From positions 1-6,703 of the forward strand of contig JAUWIE010000127.1 in the NCBI GenBank assembly GCA_030605515.1: 6,703 bases of DNA. Reading direction: 5' to 3'. The stretch comes from Thermoplasmatota archaeon. GTDB lineage: Archaea > Thermoplasmatota > E2 > DHVEG-1. A program made the translations under genes and the position numbers. The notes under the pieces were generated by a model that worked only from the letters and a program-made list of their open reading frames with translations, was not told where the DNA came from and searched no databases. Numbering within the stretch: position 1 is the stretch's first letter; each line of letters starts with the position of its first letter. Of the stretch, positions 4,580 to 6,703 are shown piece after piece.

Positions 4580-5065
4580 ATGCCTAAGTGGAAATTACAT
4601 AATAAATGGGCTGAGAAATTGGGAGTCCGTGAAGAAATCGCAAATTTTGCGAATCTTCTAATTGATTTTCCTCAGCTGTGCCAAGAGTTTATTGATTTTT
4701 GTGAACAAGAGCCTACCGCTAGAATTTTTAAAAAAGGAAAAGCAACTCAAATGAATGTTTCATCTTTTACTAAACATGATTCAGCAAGAAATAAGATATA
4801 TGATAGGAGAATACAACTAGAATTTTTATTATCTAAGGGTGAAAACTATATTACTGCGTGGTATTTACATCAGATTTTAGATTATATTAAATGGTGGGTT
4901 GAAGAAAATCCTTCAAAAGATAAATTAACTGTTGAAAGTATCTTAACAGAACGAAGATTGAAAAGAAAAATTGGAAATCCTGATGAAAAAAAACTACAAA
5001 TCATTAAAGATTTTGTGATTAAACACTCGGAAGAAATTCTAGAAGATTGTAGAGTTAATCCTTAA
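4580..5065 (+). CDS. Conserved archaeal hypothetical protein, 161 aa
   Basis: The protein starts MPKWKLHNKWAEKLGV and seems mostly helical and soluble. I recall this opening and the core WYLHQILDYIKWW (about residues 94-106) from an uncharacterised archaeal protein family with no assigned function. A central basic stretch (FKKGKATQMN and KHDSARNKIYDRR, about 50-77) separates an N-terminal helical region (EIANFANLLIDFPQLCQEFI) from the C-terminal helices (LKRKIGNPDEKKLQIIKDFV). No catalytic motif, metal cluster or membrane segment is evident. The start has no strong ribosome site and no clear promoter, so expression may depend on read-through from the DUF1508 gene. Its TAA overlaps by three bases with the stop of the opposing beta-helix gene, leaving no room for a separate terminator. 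Confidence 0.85.
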   Translation: MPKWKLHNKWAEKLGVREEIANFANLLIDFPQLCQEFIDFCEQEPTARIFKKGKATQMNVSSFTKHDSARNKIYDRRIQLEFLLSKGENYITAWYLHQILDYIKWWVEENPSKDKLTVESILTERRLKRKIGNPDEKKLQIIKDFVIKHSEEILEDCRVNP

Positions 5066-6303
5066 TTATTATTACAATTATTTAAGTTCGGAAATTTTAA
5101 CGGACACCAGTCGAAATTAATCCAAGGAATTGATATATTCCATAGTGCTATTTTTCCAAAAATGGGCTTTGGCAGTAATCGAGGTCTTCCCCAATAATTT
5201 CTCACCCACCTGTTACCAAAACTATTGATAAACTTTGCATCACGTTCATTGTCTATGAAATCGTTTTGAGAGATAGTGTTTCTATTTGAAGAATCTAGGT
5301 AGACCCCATTGTATAAACTGTTTGATATTTCGTTATTCTGAATAACGTTATAATGGCAATCTGCTGGGATATCATAGGCCCAAACTCCACCGCTCGTAAA
5401 ACCAATTCCAATAGGATTACCAGAAAAAATATTATTTCTAATAGTGTTTCTACTTGATTTTACAAGTCTTATACCAAAATCAGAAGTATTTTCAACAATG
5501 TTATTTTCGATGATATTATCATGAGAGTACATGATTTCAATTCCATCAGTAACATCATTAATATCCAAATCATATACAATGCAATTGCTACAGTTTACCA
5601 AAATAACTTGACCTGCAAATGGGGATATCCCTATACCATTTTGATTTTTATAATAATACACTGGTTTTCCATTAACCATATTACTTGTATCTATATCCTG
5701 GATGAAATCAGATAGTGAACCTCCATCGAGTACGACACCACAATAAACCATTGAATTATTTCTCAAAATGTTATTTCCCGAGTTAATCATCCATATACCA
5801 TCATAATAGCAATCACAAAAAGTATTGCTGATAGTGTTTCCAGTGCAGTCGCGGACCCAAATACCATAATTAGAGTTCAAGCATCTTACATTGCTAATGT
5901 TATTCCCGTTTGATACTATTTCTACACAAGCATCATTTTTGTAATCATCACCGCTGTTTTGAAAGGTGAAACCAGTAAGAATCACATCATCGGCGGTTAT
6001 TTTTACAACATCACTACTACCTGAAGCATCAATGATTGTTATATTGTTATCTTCTCCAATCAATTGTATGGATTTATCAACAAGTACATTCTCGTAATAT
6101 GTTCCATTGAAAACAAATACAGTATCACCGTTGGATGCGTCGTCAATTGCGTCTTGAATTTGTGAATAGTTACTAGGTCCAGTTCCTCCAACATAGAGAA
6201 TATCACTGGTCAATGATGAAGCTTGTGCGGTTGAAGCCATGATAGTCGATAAACATAACGAAAAAATGACAATCATTGTCGTGAATAGATGAATTTTATT
6301 CAT
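5062..6303 (-). CDS. Secreted right-handed beta-helix (NosD-type) protein
   Basis: This 413-residue protein has a Sec-type signal peptide (about 1-28, hydrophobic TTMIVIFSLCLSTIMAS, likely cleavage after AQA). It then has the opening typical of archaeal surface beta-helices: YVGGTGPSNYSQIQDAI, GDTVFVFNGTYYENV and DKSIQLIGED. From about 85 to 360 come parallel beta-helix repeats of the N-x-I-x-x-N type, for example NTISNTFCDCYYDGIWMINS, NIIENNIVENTSDFGIRLVK and NTISQNDFIDN. An insert near 200 (SNMVNGKPVYYYKN) is common in this group. The tail (362-413, FGNRWVRNYWGRPR, LLPKPIFG, IPWINFDW) is also characteristic. There is no C-terminal anchor or sorting signal, so it is probably released or loosely held on the surface, where beta-helices bind or cut polysaccharide; no active site is seen. 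No ribosome site precedes the ATG and a TATA-like box lies 27-34 bases upstream, indicating a leaderless or nearly leaderless mRNA. Confidence 0.95.
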   Translation of the reverse strand: MNKIHLFTTMIVIFSLCLSTIMASTAQASSLTSDILYVGGTGPSNYSQIQDAIDDASNGDTVFVFNGTYYENVLVDKSIQLIGEDNNITIIDASGSSDVVKITADDVILTGFTFQNSGDDYKNDACVEIVSNGNNISNVRCLNSNYGIWVRDCTGNTISNTFCDCYYDGIWMINSGNNILRNNSMVYCGVVLDGGSLSDFIQDIDTSNMVNGKPVYYYKNQNGIGISPFAGQVILVNCSNCIVYDLDINDVTDGIEIMYSHDNIIENNIVENTSDFGIRLVKSSRNTIRNNIFSGNPIGIGFTSGGVWAYDIPADCHYNVIQNNEISNSLYNGVYLDSSNRNTISQNDFIDNERDAKFINSFGNRWVRNYWGRPRLLPKPIFGKIALWNISIPWINFDWCPLKFPNLNNCNNN

Positions 6304-6329
6304 TTAGTATATAAAAGGAATTTTCTCGT

Positions 6330-6337
6330 ATTTATAA
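6330..6337 (-). promoter_or_regulatory. TATA-like box for the beta-helix gene, leaderless
   Basis: The minus strand reads TTATAAAT. At the usual archaeal spacing, transcription would begin within a few bases of the ATG at 6303. With no ribosome site upstream, this fits a leaderless transcript and confirms the chosen start. Confidence 0.6.
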
Positions 6338-6384
6338 TGTTTGTAAATTTTAATAACTTCTCCTGGATATTTGATTTTCAAAAA

Positions 6385-6392
6385 CTATAAAA
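6385..6392 (+). promoter_or_regulatory. Possible TATA-like box for the rightmost gene
   Basis: CTATAAAA would start transcription near 6415, leaving a leader of about 100 bases before the ATG at 6518. I see no clear structure in that leader. The rest of the gap 6304-6517 shows nothing else I can support. Confidence 0.3.
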
Positions 6393-6517
6393 AGTAGTTC
6401 GAGCCTTATAGAATAGTAATAATTTCTAGTGGTTGGAAATTGTCTAACTCGGACCTTCTCATCAAGGCACCTGGGTTAAACACAAAAAAGAGGCGAAAGA
6501 TATGAAGGCAAGACACT

Positions 6518-6703
6518 ATGGAGAAGAAAGAATTAAAACGTATTTTAAAGCTTTTAAATTACGATGTAGCAGTAGGCGTTGAAAATATACACGATAATAG
6601 CAGACTCTTTTTTCATTTTGGCACGATGATTGATGCAACTAGAGATTACATCGTGCTCGAATCTCGGAACGGTATCAAACAGATTAAAATAGAAGATATT
6701 CAA
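6518..6703 (+). CDS. Small hypothetical protein, cut at window edge
   Basis: The frame is open for 62 codons from the ATG at 6518 to the window end. It starts MEKKELKRILKLLNYDVAVG and continues through HFGTMIDATRDYIVLESRNG to IKQIKIEDIQ. The N-terminus is a basic helix; the rest (GTMIDATRDYIVLE, then IKQIKIEDI) resembles small beta-barrel folds such as Sm-like or PRC-barrel domains, where a G-x-(I/V)-x-x-x-x-x-D-x-I-x-L pattern is common, but I cannot assign a family. The ribosome site is weak (AAGGC, about 9 bases upstream). A competing 26-residue frame from the ATG at 6502 overlaps it and looks less protein-like. The 3' end is missing. Confidence 0.65.
   Translation, partial: MEKKELKRILKLLNYDVAVGVENIHDNSRLFFHFGTMIDATRDYIVLESRNGIKQIKIEDIQ

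Noticed and set aside
5521..5715. Plus-strand open frame of 64 codons
   Set aside because: Antisense to the beta-helix repeats; no ribosome site.
6396..6406. tRNA T-loop-like AGTTCGAGCCT
   Set aside because: No acceptor stem, anticodon arm or D arm can be formed around it on either strand.

Overview
The window looks archaeal, most likely from a Thermoplasmatota-like or other euryarchaeal lineage. Supporting signs are AT-rich boxes of the TTTATATA type about 25-35 bases before starts, at least one apparently leaderless gene, oligo-T terminators, GGTGA-type ribosome sites, a KaiC/RadA-superfamily ATPase, and a secreted NosD-type beta-helix protein ending in the NYWGRPR...LPKP...PWINFDW tail that I associate with sediment archaea. 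The lineage is inferred from general knowledge, not from a marker gene.

Layout. (1) 1-557, minus strand: the N-terminal part of a protein resembling the SAM-like core-binding region of tyrosine recombinases, cut by the window edge. (2) 650-1633, minus strand: a tightly packed cluster of a small gene, a zinc-binding protein and a 127-residue Cys-rich protein. The zinc-binding gene is broken by two frameshifts that together restore the frame. The small gene upstream of it probably carries a third frameshift. (3) 1634-1953: no large gene. It holds a TATA-like box and a 14-bp stem-loop that could form a pseudoknot and whose loop contains a strong ribosome-site-like stretch. (4) 1954-4088, minus strand: an operon of a GT4/GT5-like glycosyltransferase, a 54-residue zinc-ribbon protein (overlapping by ATGA) and a KaiC-like ATPase. 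The 5' end of the ATPase gene carries both an in-frame TGA and a 1-nt insertion. (5) 4089-5065: divergent promoters, then a plus-strand DUF1508 (YegP-like) protein and a conserved 161-residue protein of unknown function. (6) 5062-6303, minus strand: the secreted beta-helix protein, whose stop codon overlaps that of the 161-residue gene. (7) 6518-6703, plus strand: the start of a small protein cut by the window edge.

How it fits together. The glycosyltransferase operon makes a glucan- or glycoconjugate-type sugar transferase, and its two downstream genes may regulate it, though nothing in the sequence proves this. The most striking feature is local gene decay. At least four probable reading-frame lesions and one premature stop fall between about 1.1 and 2.74 kb, while the long genes on the right (1122, 486 and 1242 nt) are fully open. 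That contrast argues against uniformly poor sequence and for relaxed selection in the left half, although local base-call errors cannot be excluded. I found no complete mobile element, CRISPR array, rRNA or tRNA.
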